A stretch of 14,735 nt of DNA from Chthonomonas sp. UBA6659 (GTDB lineage: Bacteria; Armatimonadota; Fimbriimonadia; Fimbriimonadales; Fimbriimonadaceae), in the NCBI GenBank assembly GCA_002455425.1, contig DKKT01000011.1, forward strand, positions 8,273 through 23,007, in the 5' to 3' direction. The notes beneath the pieces were generated by a model. The model saw only the letters and a program-made list of their open reading frames with translations. It did not search any database and was not told where the DNA came from. Shown in pieces: positions 7,546 to 13,805 of this stretch. The position numbers were made by a program, and so were the translations under genes. Position 1 is the first letter of the stretch. Each line of letters begins with the position of its first letter.

Positions 7546-7958
7546 GGGCGACTCCGTGAATGTTCGACAGCCCTGTCGAGCGCCTCTTTGCCAATCTCCT
7601 TACCGTTTCCATAAATGGTTCGGACGTTGCCCTGGACCAGGACAAAGGACGGACACGTAGTGACATCGAACTTCTTCGCGGCGGACTTACCGAGATCGGG
7701 CTGGACATGGGGTAAGCGGAACTTCTTGCCGAACTGAGCGGCTTCCGCAGGCGTACCGTCGAAGAATACTTGGCTAGGCGCCCTGGCTTCCCGTTCGACG
7801 AAGTGCCCCATCAAGGTATCGCAGAGCGAGCAACCACACATGAAAGCGACAACAGACTTATGGCCGTGCTGCACTTCATCCTTCGGGGAACATCCGAGGG
7901 ACCCCAAACTCAAAGCGAGTGCCAGCGTAGCGAGTTTGAAACCGTTGGTGTTCCTCAC
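7542..7958 (-). CDS. Thioredoxin-like lipoprotein (CGCSLC)
   Basis: 138 residues from a GTG start. The first 22 residues form a lipoprotein signal with lipobox LGSLGC, lipidated Cys23. The rest is a thioredoxin-like domain: strand VVAFM, then Cys41-Gly-Cys43-Ser-Leu-Cys46 (a CxxC with one extra Cys), and TCPSFVLV with Pro103 as the probable cis-proline preceded by Cys102. It is probably a redox-active lipoprotein facing the periplasm. It is the first gene of the five-gene operon. The GTG sits 1 nt after a C10 tract and has no Shine-Dalgarno; a 13-codon upstream ORF (start 7996) ends in GTGA overlapping this start. The frame upstream of the GTG has no ATG before a stop at 7998-8000. Confidence 0.8.
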   Translation of the reverse strand: MRNTNGFKLATLALALSLGSLGCSPKDEVQHGHKSVVAFMCGCSLCDTLMGHFVEREARAPSQVFFDGTPAEAAQFGKKFRLPHVQPDLGKSAAKKFDVTTCPSFVLVQGNVRTIYGNGKEIGKEALDRAVEHSRSRP

Positions 7959-7996
7959 CGGGGGGGGGGTGGGCTTTTTGCTCTCTGCTCTTCCAT
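7955..7996 (-). CDS. Possible 13-codon leader peptide with tetraproline
   Basis: ATG at 7996 reads MEEQRAKSPPPPR then TGA, and that TGA overlaps the GTG of the lipoprotein gene. Most of the proline run is encoded by a C10 homopolymer (7960-7969). There is no Shine-Dalgarno, but the candidate promoter would start transcripts within a few bases of this ATG, so leaderless translation is conceivable. Proline runs slow ribosomes, so it could act as a leader. Adding one C or removing two would fuse it in frame to the lipoprotein. Wholly inferential. Confidence 0.3.
   Translation of the reverse strand: MEEQRAKSPPPPR
7960..7969 (-). repeat. C10 homopolymer (G10 on the plus strand) at an operon start
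   Basis: Ten identical bases lie 1 nt upstream of the GTG start, exactly where a ribosome binding site would be expected. Such tracts are slippage-prone and are classical phase-variation sites; they are also a common source of sequencing length errors. Confidence 0.8.
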
Positions 7997-8004
7997 ATCA
8001 GGAG

Positions 8005-8031
8005 CTTATACTAGGATTGCAGTAATGCCAA
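8005..8031 (-). promoter_or_regulatory. Candidate promoter of the thioredoxin/pseudopilin operon
   Basis: On the minus strand TTGGCA (8031-8026) is followed after 15 bp by TATAAG (8010-8005); each matches five of six consensus bases. The spacing is slightly short. The transcript would start near 7998, upstream of the C10 tract and the lipoprotein gene. The region 7959-8065 otherwise holds nothing I recognise. Confidence 0.45.
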
Positions 8032-8065
8032 TAGTAAAAAGTGCACAATGTGGCGCAAGGTGAAA

Positions 8066-8548
8066 TCAGCCCTTTTGAACGCGGGCGTTGCGCAGCATCG
8101 CCTCGCGTGAGAAGCAGAACACCTCGTGGGTGAGGTCGTTCCACAGGTGGTAGATCGCGGGCAGTTCGTCCATGGTGAAGAACTTGCGGCCCCGCGATTC
8201 CTCATGGGCGCTGATCTCGACGAGATCGTCGACGCGCGCGACGTAGGCATCGACCCACCGGATTTCGGAACGCTCCGTCACGCGATAGCAGCCGAGGTAC
8301 TGGGCGTCGGCGAGGACGGCGCCGGCCTCTTCGAGGGCTTCACGGTGGGCAGCCTCAAGCGAGGTTTCGAACGGCTCGACGCGGCCGCTCGGGATGCACC
8401 ACCCCCGATCTTCGATGTCGCAAAGGAGCACTTGACTGTCGCGCCAGGGGAAGACGAGGGCGGCAAAGGCGCGCAACGGCGCACGGTAAGGAGCCGGAAA
8501 GAACTCCAACCGCTGTCGCCCAAATCTCCCCGAAGGAAAGCGCTTCAA
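8066..8548 (-). CDS. Nudix hydrolase
   Basis: 160 residues. A complete Nudix box lies at about 55-77 (G-R-V-E-P-F-E, seven residues, then REALEEAGA), the motif that binds divalent metal and hydrolyses nucleoside diphosphates linked to another moiety. The substrate cannot be told from the sequence; pyrophosphohydrolases for nucleotides or nucleotide sugars are typical. I chose the TTG at 8548 because it overlaps the stop of the signal peptidase gene as TTGA, with AAGG about 10 nt upstream; an extension further upstream would run antiparallel in logic to that gene's coding frame. It is the downstream partner of signal peptidase in a two-gene unit, a pairing with no obvious functional link. Confidence 0.9.
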   Translation of the reverse strand: MKRFPSGRFGRQRLEFFPAPYRAPLRAFAALVFPWRDSQVLLCDIEDRGWCIPSGRVEPFETSLEAAHREALEEAGAVLADAQYLGCYRVTERSEIRWVDAYVARVDDLVEISAHEESRGRKFFTMDELPAIYHLWNDLTHEVFCFSREAMLRNARVQKG

Positions 8549-8985
8549 AACACTACAACCTTGCCGATGACATCCTCCATCTTGAACGGTCCAAACCGTC
8601 GGCTGTCTTCGGACACCGGATAATTGTCCCCGATCACATAGATATGGCCCTCCGGGACAATGTACGGGCCTTGGTTGATCTTCCATGTCGACGGGACGTT
8701 GAGCCAGCCGACCTGCTGGCCGGCGAGGGCGTGGACGCGCTTGATGAAGTACTCGCCCGGCTTCGATCCCTTCAGGACGACGATGTCGTTCTTGCGGATG
8801 TCGCCGATGAGCCCGTAGGCGTGGCTGACGAGAACCCTCTGTCCGTTGCGCAAGGTCGGTTCCATCGACTCCCCGCTCACCTGGATGGTCTGGAAATTCG
8901 TCCGGAAGTAGATGACGAAGGCGAGCGTGAACAGCAAGATCGCCCCGAAGCCGGTGAAGGCTCGTCTCTTGGTCTTCGTACTCAT
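8545..8985 (-). CDS. lepB: Signal peptidase I
   Basis: 146 residues. It cleaves signal peptides from exported proteins at the outer face of the cytoplasmic membrane. One N-terminal TM helix (about 12-27) precedes the catalytic part: Ser40 in SGESMEPTL is the nucleophile, Lys82 in YFIKRVHALAGQ the general base, and GDNYPVSEDSRRFGP is the conserved box E. At 146 residues it is compact compared with the Escherichia coli enzyme and closer to Gram-positive/short type I forms. The ATG at 8985 is preceded by AGGGA 4 nt upstream. It overlaps the Nudix start (TTGA) and diverges from the DUF4446 gene. Confidence 0.94.
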   Translation of the reverse strand: MSTKTKRRAFTGFGAILLFTLAFVIYFRTNFQTIQVSGESMEPTLRNGQRVLVSHAYGLIGDIRKNDIVVLKGSKPGEYFIKRVHALAGQQVGWLNVPSTWKINQGPYIVPEGHIYVIGDNYPVSEDSRRFGPFKMEDVIGKVVVF

Positions 8986-9048
8986 GTCTTCCCTAACCTA
9001 TTTTCGGTACGTCCGGCGCACTTCCTTGCGTGCCTGATTCCCATTGTA

Positions 9049-9063
9049 GCCCCGCTTCGGGGC
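9049..9063. other. Perfect small hairpin in a divergent promoter region
   Basis: GCCCCG-CTT-CGGGGC forms a perfect 6-bp stem with a 3-nt loop between the divergent signal peptidase and DUF4446 genes. There is no T-tract on either side, so it may be a structured leader or a protein site rather than a terminator. Confidence 0.35.
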
Positions 9064-9092
9064 CGATAGGCGGCTATACTGGGGAGGCGCCT

Positions 9093-9611
9093 ATGGAAGC
9101 CTTGACTCGAATCCTGGCCAAATCGCCTGGATCGGCGCTCCTCGTTCTGAGCGTCTGTCTGGTGATTCTCGCTTGCGTCGTCGCGATTCAGGGTGCGCGG
9201 CTCCGGGCGGTACGCACCCGATTCGGGGAGTTGCTGACGGGCTCGCGCGGGGAGAATCTGGAGCGAATTCTGATCGATCAACTGAGAGAACGGGCGGCAA
9301 TGGAGCAGCATGTCGAGACGTTGGAGCGACGCGTCCGGACGCTCGAAGCGAAAGTGGAGCACTCGAAGCGGCATGTCGGGGTGGTTCGCTACGATGCCTT
9401 CGGCGAAGCGACGGGAATGCAGAGCTTCGCGCTTGCCGTCACCGACGACCATGGCGACGGTGCCGTCGTCACATCGTTGCTCGGACGAGCCGACTGCCGT
9501 GTGTACTGCAAAGCGCTGGTCGGCGGTCGGTCGGAGCGGCCGCTCTCGGTCGAGGAGCAAGAGGCGATCGAGGCGGCGCGTGCGGGCGAGACGGGGGCGC
9601 TGGTTCGCTGA
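9093..9611 (+). CDS. DUF4446 family membrane protein
   Basis: 172 residues. One N-terminal TM helix (about 13-33) is followed by a helical, coiled-coil-like stretch (about 52-92) and the DUF4446 core beginning VGVVRYDAFGEATGMQSFAL, then a strand region and a C-terminal LSVEEQEAI helix. The family is widespread, often next to chromosome or envelope genes, and its role is unknown. The ATG at 9093 has GGAGG 5 nt upstream, which rules out a longer start at 9030. Its stop overlaps the sigma factor start (TGATG), so the two are translationally coupled. Confidence 0.9.
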   Translation: MEALTRILAKSPGSALLVLSVCLVILACVVAIQGARLRAVRTRFGELLTGSRGENLERILIDQLRERAAMEQHVETLERRVRTLEAKVEHSKRHVGVVRYDAFGEATGMQSFALAVTDDHGDGAVVTSLLGRADCRVYCKALVGGRSERPLSVEEQEAIEAARAGETGALVR

Positions 9612-10207
9612 TGTCGCACAGTCTCTCCGACGACGGCGTGCTGATCCGACGTTGCCAGCAGGGCGACCGAACCGCGTTCGACGATCTCATTCGGCGGCAC
9701 GAACGACGCGCCTATCAGTATGCGTTCCGTCTGACTTCGAATCCGGAGGAGGCGTCCGACATCGTTGCGGATGCGTTCATCCGCATCTACAACGCCCTCC
9801 AGAGCTTCCGTAGTCAGAGTGCGTTCACGACGTGGATGTACCGGATCCTGACGAACTGCTACCTCGATCTGAAGAAGAAGGAGCGGAACCGGCCGACGGT
9901 GAGCCTCGAATCGACGATGCAGACCGCTTCGGGCGAGGTGGAGCGCCAGTTCGAGGATCCCGGCGAGGGGCCGGATGTGGAAGTGGAGCGATTTGCCCGG
10001 GAGGAGAAGGTCCAGGATGCATTGGGCCAACTTCCGGAGTATCAAAGAGCGATGCTGGTGATGTACCACGTCGAGATGCTCAGCTATGAGCAGATCGCTG
10101 AGGCTTTGGACCTACCTTTGGGCACCGTCAAGTCCCGTTTGAACCGGGCGCGGCTGTCTTTGCGGGAACTTCTCGTTCGGGACGAGGAACTTTTCGTCAT
10201 CGAGTGA
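9611..10207 (+). CDS. ECF-type RNA polymerase sigma factor
   Basis: 198 residues, slightly long for the RpoE/SigW class because of an acidic linker (about 97-130). Region 2 (about 20-92) carries the typical DDLIRRHERRAYQYAFR helix and DIVADAFIRIYNAL; region 4 (about 134-188) has the helix-turn-helix YEQIAEALDLPLGTVKSRLNRAR. It redirects RNA polymerase to a stress or envelope regulon. It starts at the A of the DUF4446 stop (TGATG), so that 1-nt overlap suggests coupled synthesis. The putative membrane anti-sigma factor follows 29 nt downstream, forming a classical sigma/anti-sigma pair. Autoregulation is expected by analogy; no specific promoter is seen. Confidence 0.94.
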   Translation: MSHSLSDDGVLIRRCQQGDRTAFDDLIRRHERRAYQYAFRLTSNPEEASDIVADAFIRIYNALQSFRSQSAFTTWMYRILTNCYLDLKKKERNRPTVSLESTMQTASGEVERQFEDPGEGPDVEVERFAREEKVQDALGQLPEYQRAMLVMYHVEMLSYEQIAEALDLPLGTVKSRLNRARLSLRELLVRDEELFVIE

Positions 10208-10236
10208 AGTCTCACGACACAGCACGAGGTTAGACG

Positions 10237-11088
10237 ATGAACGCTCCCAAGGCGCGAGAATACTTTTCCGCATATCGCGACGGGTCCCTGGATAAGGGTC
10301 TCAAGCAGGCACTGGAACGAAAGTTCCAGGAAGACGGCCTGCTTCGAGCCGAATACCAGGCATTCGAGCGCGCACTCAAGGAACTCGAAGGTCTGAAGAA
10401 CCAGCCGATCGAGGTCCCGATCGACCTGCACGAGCGCATCTCGGCACGGCTGGACAAGCATGTGTACGAGACCAAGCGCTCGGCCAAGCCCGGCTTGGTC
10501 GCCTGGTGGCGCCAACTCGCCTATGGCGGAGTGGCGGTCGTGGCGATCGTCGGCGCGGTCTTCGCGGTCAAAGCGGTTTCGGGCGGCGGCGGATCCGGGG
10601 CCAGTTTCCTCGGCAACGGCGGCAAGGTCCAGCGTGTGCGACCGAACCCCGTGATCGTCGAGAGTGCGGGCAAGATCTCCGTGAAGTTCGATGCGATGCC
10701 GGGTTCGAAGGTCAACCTTCGCGACGGCATGGGCGGCCCGATCGTCGAGACGCTGGATCTCGACACGGCGGTCGAGTTCGAGCTCAGCAACTCGAGTTCG
10801 AACCCGAGCGAAACCGTGATCGAAGCGGCCGATGGCACCTACCTCACGACAGTGGTGCTTCCGGGCAGCGTGAAGCAGGACGTCCCGACCGGCAACGGCA
10901 CCGTTCTCGACTGCGCGAAAGCGATTTCGGCTCAGTTCGGCGTGGCCGTCCACATCGAAGGCAAACCGGGCGACCCGGCCGACTGGTCGATCTCCGGAAC
11001 CAATCCGGTGACCTCGGTCACGGCGAAGTTCCAAGACAAGAATGCCAGCGTCGTCAAGCTCAGCGACAAGCTCTACCGGATTCGGTAG
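10237..11088 (+). CDS. Putative membrane anti-sigma factor with C-terminal STN-like domain
   Basis: 283 residues. The first 92 residues are helical and charged (YFSAYRDGSLDKGLKQALE), as in anti-sigma domains of the non-zinc type; no HxxxCxxC zinc motif is present. A TM helix spans about 93-114, then a Gly/Ser linker (115-130) and a periplasmic part of beta-rich sequence. The last 65 residues (from TVLDCAKAISAQFGVAVHIEG to KLYRIR) look like a secretin/TonB short N-terminal (STN) fold, as found at the C-terminus of FecR-type regulators. Gene order straight after the ECF sigma factor supports an anti-sigma role. The ATG at 10237 has GAGG 7 nt upstream. Family assignment is by layout more than by motif. 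Confidence 0.75.
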   Translation: MNAPKAREYFSAYRDGSLDKGLKQALERKFQEDGLLRAEYQAFERALKELEGLKNQPIEVPIDLHERISARLDKHVYETKRSAKPGLVAWWRQLAYGGVAVVAIVGAVFAVKAVSGGGGSGASFLGNGGKVQRVRPNPVIVESAGKISVKFDAMPGSKVNLRDGMGGPIVETLDLDTAVEFELSNSSSNPSETVIEAADGTYLTTVVLPGSVKQDVPTGNGTVLDCAKAISAQFGVAVHIEGKPGDPADWSISGTNPVTSVTAKFQDKNASVVKLSDKLYRIR

Positions 11089-11116
11089 TTCCTCGCCAGA
11101 GCGTCCTCTGCAACCG

Positions 11117-11153
11117 ACAACCCCCTCGATTCGTCGAGGGGGTTGTTTGTTTG
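11117..11153 (+). terminator. Strong rho-independent terminator
   Basis: A perfect 13-bp stem (ACAACCCCCTCGA at 11117-11129 with TCGAGGGGGTTGT at 11134-11146) closes a TTCG tetraloop and is followed by a T-rich tail (TTGTTT). It ends the DUF4446/sigma/anti-sigma unit. The minus-strand phage gene ends 9 nt beyond it, but in that direction no T-tract follows. Confidence 0.93.
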
Positions 11154-11161
11154 CGTTCGCG

Positions 11162-11470
11162 CTAGGTGGGGGCGAGCACGAGCGTCCTCGCGATGGTCTG
11201 GCCGCGGTGCCGGATGTCGACGACCTTCTGCACCGTTAGGTTCAGGCTGTTCCATTCGACCGTCGCGCCTGCGGTGGTGGCGTCGTCGAACGGGACGGTC
11301 GCGATCCGCAAGGGTCGAGCAAGGGTGTCGAGCTGCACGTCGGTCAGGTACCGCGAGGCGTAGCCCGGGGAAACGACCGAGAAGACCCCGACTCCGCTCA
11401 CGAGGCCGACCTTGAACCCGTCGCCGACGTTCCGTATCGCATTGCGCACGCGAAGCTGGAGGGCGGTCAT
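11162..11470 (-). CDS. Small beta-rich phage protein, possibly head-closure-like
   Basis: 102 residues. I recognise no specific family. The C-terminal half (TVEWNSLNLTVQKVVDIRHR and TLVLAPT) has the short-strand pattern common to head-closure/head-tail joining proteins, and it follows an adaptor-like gene, where such proteins usually sit. It starts at ATG 11470 overlapping the upstream stop (ATGA). It is the last gene of the phage-type cluster in this window and ends 9 nt from the host terminator. The head-closure assignment is inference from position and strand pattern. Confidence 0.6.
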   Translation of the reverse strand: MTALQLRVRNAIRNVGDGFKVGLVSGVGVFSVVSPGYASRYLTDVQLDTLARPLRIATVPFDDATTAGATVEWNSLNLTVQKVVDIRHRGQTIARTLVLAPT

Positions 11471-11895
11471 GCCGCATCCTCCTCATCGCGTCCCTTCTTG
11501 CCCTGCGAGGCCGCGATCGGGGCTGGGGTGGGGGCGATCGGATCGAACCGGACATAGGGGCGTAGCCGCGCCGCGCCTTGTTCCTTGAGACCGTACGCGT
11601 CGGACGGAACGCGGCGAAGCGGCGAGAGGACGAGATCGCCGATCTGGATCGCGTCGAGAACGCCGGGCTTCCTTCCGATCTGGGCGAGGAACTCTCCGGC
11701 GATCAGCTCGGCCGCGCCGAGGTTGAGGGTCGCCTGGAGCCCGGCGTTGCCGGTGTCGGCCAGCGCCCAAGGGAGGAGCGCGTATTCGATCACCGGTATC
11801 CAGTCGGCGATCAGATTGTCGATCGCGGCATCGAAGTCGGTGACGTCGATGCCGGCCTTCTCCTTGACCTTGGCACGAGTGACGCTGAGGCTCAT
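11467..11895 (-). CDS. Phage head-tail adaptor-like protein
   Basis: 142 residues. The start (MSLSVTRAKVKEKAGIDVTDFDAAIDNLIADW) is a helical N-terminus as in gp6-like/DUF1320 head-tail connectors, where an early helix pair is followed by NLGAAELIAGEFLAQIG, another helix. The C-terminus is Pro/Ala-rich and ends in acidic residues. In phages these proteins form the ring below the portal that accepts the tail. The ATG at 11895 overlaps the previous stop (ATGA) and has GGAGG about 8 nt upstream. The next gene overlaps by 4 nt. Assignment rests on helix pattern and position, so confidence in the exact role is moderate. Confidence 0.65.
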   Translation of the reverse strand: MSLSVTRAKVKEKAGIDVTDFDAAIDNLIADWIPVIEYALLPWALADTGNAGLQATLNLGAAELIAGEFLAQIGRKPGVLDAIQIGDLVLSPLRRVPSDAYGLKEQGAARLRPYVRFDPIAPTPAPIAASQGKKGRDEEDAA

Positions 11896-12146
11896 CGAAG
11901 GCCCTCCCGCTCGGCGAGGCGACCGAGGAGCCGCGATTGGTCGCGGACCTCTTCGCGGAGCCCGTCTAGGGCTTCGGCCAGCCGTTCCTGGATCGATTCT
12001 TGTCGCCTGATCGAGGATTCGAGGAATCCGGCGAACCGTTCCAGGAGTCGGCGCTGGCCGGCAAGTCCGATCCGGGCGAGTGCAAACGCCGATGCCGTCA
12101 CACCGCCCAAGAGGAGCAGCAACTCGCGCCAGGCTACGACTTCCAT
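11892..12146 (-). CDS. Small TM plus coiled-coil protein in the phage cluster
   Basis: 84 residues: a single N-terminal TM helix (about 8-29) and then a long charged helix (QRRLLERFAGFLESSIRRQE onward) with a coiled-coil heptad look. It could be a holin or spanin-like component, or a membrane tether, but has no motif that decides it. Its ATG at 12146 lies inside the end of the preceding gene (13-nt overlap in another frame), and its stop overlaps the adaptor gene as ATGA. Confidence 0.7.
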   Translation of the reverse strand: MEVVAWRELLLLLGGVTASAFALARIGLAGQRRLLERFAGFLESSIRRQESIQERLAEALDGLREEVRDQSRLLGRLAEREGLR

Positions 12147-12397
12147 CGCAGTGCGCGGCGCACCCGCTGCAGGGTCGCCAGGAGGGTCTGGAGCCGCGCG
12201 TCGAGGTCCTCGAACGCCTCGGCCAGCGCACGGCTGTCGGGATCGGAACGGCCCCGGAGGTAGTCGCGCAGCTGAGCCGAGAATGTCGTCGCCGACTCGG
12301 CGAGGCGCGAACCGGCCAGAACCAGCGCGGCGACAGCACCGAGCGCACCGCCGACGCCTATCCCCACGAGAAGAGAAGCGATGTCCTGGAGGTTCAT
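12134..12397 (-). CDS. Small TM plus helical protein in the phage cluster
   Basis: 87 residues: a glycine-rich TM helix (about 7-28, SLLVGIGVGGALGAVAALVL) followed by a helical tail rich in Arg, Asp and Leu. It has the same architecture as the next gene and no recognisable family. Holin/antiholin or membrane-tether roles are possible. The ATG at 12397 overlaps the capsid gene stop (ATGA). A long minus-strand reading frame extends upstream through the capsid gene but is only a shadow; the coupled ATG is the credible start. Confidence 0.7.
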   Translation of the reverse strand: MNLQDIASLLVGIGVGGALGAVAALVLAGSRLAESATTFSAQLRDYLRGRSDPDSRALAEAFEDLDARLQTLLATLQRVRRALRWKS

Positions 12398-13332
12398 ACG
12401 ATGGCTCCGAAGGCGGTTTGCCAGAGGCCGTAGCCGACGTTGTATCGGGCGCGGACGCCGTAGTGGTAGCGGTCGCGCATCCAGGCGGAGTCCGATCCCG
12501 AGCCGGCTTCGAGAGCCGAAAACTCGACCGGCACGTCCTTGCGCTCCTGGAGGATCACGCCGCGGATCGGGCGCTTGGTGTCGAGGAGGAACCAGTAGTC
12601 GTCGGAGGTTCCCGAGAGGAATGGGGTGACGACGACCCGGAGCTTGCCGTGAAACGGGTTCAGGTAGTTCGTCGGACCGGCGCTGTCGGAGACATTCGCC
12701 TGGTACACGACGACCGGGCTCTCGGCAAGTTCGATCGCGGTCCATGCGAGCTTGGGCCCGACGACGAGGGTGTCGGGCAGGATTCCGAGCGGGGTACCGG
12801 TGTCGTCCGGGATCGTCATCATGCCCGAGAGGGCTTCGGCGAGGGAGGCCGACGCGAGCGCGGTCGAGCCTCGGTTGGAGACGGTGCCACCTCCCGGCAG
12901 TGGGTGCGCGGTGTTGAAGAAGCTGACGCCGTCGTAGCCGCCGGCGGTTGCGCCGCCGACGAGGGCCTCGACAACGATCTGCTGTCGGTGGTTCACGACC
13001 CGCGTCGCGAGGTCGCGCACCCGGAGACGGATCAGATCGAGTTGGTCGTCTTCGATCGCTCGGCGGTCGACGGCGATGCTCGATTCGAAGACTTTGTCCT
13101 CGATGGTCATCGCATAGGCGGCCATGCCGGCCGGACGACGCTCGTCGACGAACTCGCGCATCGGGGGCGTCGCGCCGAGCCACGCGTACTTCTGGATCGG
13201 CATCGTCGTCTGGATGACGGTGGCGATGCGATCGGCGAAGCCGGCGTCCAGTTCGCTGCGGTAGGCAAGCTCGAACTCGGCGCGGAGGCCGGGGACGAGC
13301 AGATCAGGTATGTCGCTCTTGGAAAGAGGCAT
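12394..13332 (-). CDS. Mu gpT-like major capsid protein
   Basis: 312 residues, close to the usual gpT length. It shows the family signature in order: PGLRAEFELAY near 14-24, ATVIQTTMPIQKYAWLG near 37-53, MREFVDER at 58-65, IEDDQ at 93-97 and YDGVSFFNTAHPL at 133-145. It builds an HK97-fold phage head shell. The ATG at 13332 has AAGGAG about 8 nt upstream. It follows the decoration gene after a 32-nt gap and its stop overlaps a small TM protein gene (ATGA). Coding quality is good with no frameshift, so it appears intact. Codon and base use look like the host's. Confidence 0.93.
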   Translation of the reverse strand: MPLSKSDIPDLLVPGLRAEFELAYRSELDAGFADRIATVIQTTMPIQKYAWLGATPPMREFVDERRPAGMAAYAMTIEDKVFESSIAVDRRAIEDDQLDLIRLRVRDLATRVVNHRQQIVVEALVGGATAGGYDGVSFFNTAHPLPGGGTVSNRGSTALASASLAEALSGMMTIPDDTGTPLGILPDTLVVGPKLAWTAIELAESPVVVYQANVSDSAGPTNYLNPFHGKLRVVVTPFLSGTSDDYWFLLDTKRPIRGVILQERKDVPVEFSALEAGSGSDSAWMRDRYHYGVRARYNVGYGLWQTAFGAIV

Positions 13333-13364
13333 GCCTCACTCTCCTTTCAAAGAAACAGAAGTCG

Positions 13365-13805
13365 TCACACGGTGTGGTTGTCGATGCGAACCCGGACGCC
13401 GGTCGCACCGGTCGAAGTGGTCTCGAGGCCGACGATGGTGCCGACCTTGTACTGGTTGGTGAGACCGGAGGTCGAGACCTGGACCTCCCAGTCGGTGTTG
13501 GCGTAGACCTCCTTGCCGATGTCGGCCTGAGCCGGGGTGAAGCCGCTCGCCGCCTTCATCACAAACGAGCCGCTCTTGGTCATGTTGAGGACCTTGTCGC
13601 CGGCCGCACCGGAGGCGTTGTCGACGGTTTCATTCGCAACGCCGACGAACTTCAGGTTGGCGACGGCGTGGTCCATGCGGGCCGCGAAGCCGCCGGCGTT
13701 GACTCCGATGAGCGAGCCCTTGTAGAGCTTGGCGGCACTCGCCTTGTAGGAAACGACGAGCCCCGGCTTCTCGAAGGACTCGTAGGCTTGGCTGAGGGCG
13801 GGCAT
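13365..13805 (-). CDS. Phage head decoration/stabilisation-like protein (DUF2190-like)
   Basis: 146 residues, beta-rich with many Gly, Val and Thr. The features ALYKGSLIGVNAGGF-like turn (around 30-45), FVGVANETVDNASG, and the ending GATGVRVRIDNHTV fit DUF2190/decoration proteins that cement phage capsids and lie between protease and capsid genes. The start ATG at 13805 shares one base with the protease stop (TGATG), so the genes are coupled. A longer minus-strand frame runs back into the protease gene but is a shadow. The position supports the role; the sequence alone gives moderate certainty. Confidence 0.7.
   Translation of the reverse strand: MPALSQAYESFEKPGLVVSYKASAAKLYKGSLIGVNAGGFAARMDHAVANLKFVGVANETVDNASGAAGDKVLNMTKSGSFVMKAASGFTPAQADIGKEVYANTDWEVQVSTSGLTNQYKVGTIVGLETTSTGATGVRVRIDNHTV

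Noticed and set aside
9075..9080. TATACT as -10 box of the DUF4446 gene
   Set aside because: Transcription would start about 7 nt later, inside the GGAGG needed by the gene, and no suitable -35 is seen at normal spacing.
12134..13183. 349-codon frame taken as one gene
   Set aside because: Only its last 88 codons, starting at an ATG that overlaps the capsid stop, look like protein; the rest is a shadow of the capsid gene.
11578..13506. 642-codon plus-strand open frame across the phage block
   Set aside because: It lies antisense to five overlapping, coupled phage genes with clear family matches, has no ribosome binding site, and its Arg/Asp/Gly-rich translation is typical of a GC-rich shadow frame.
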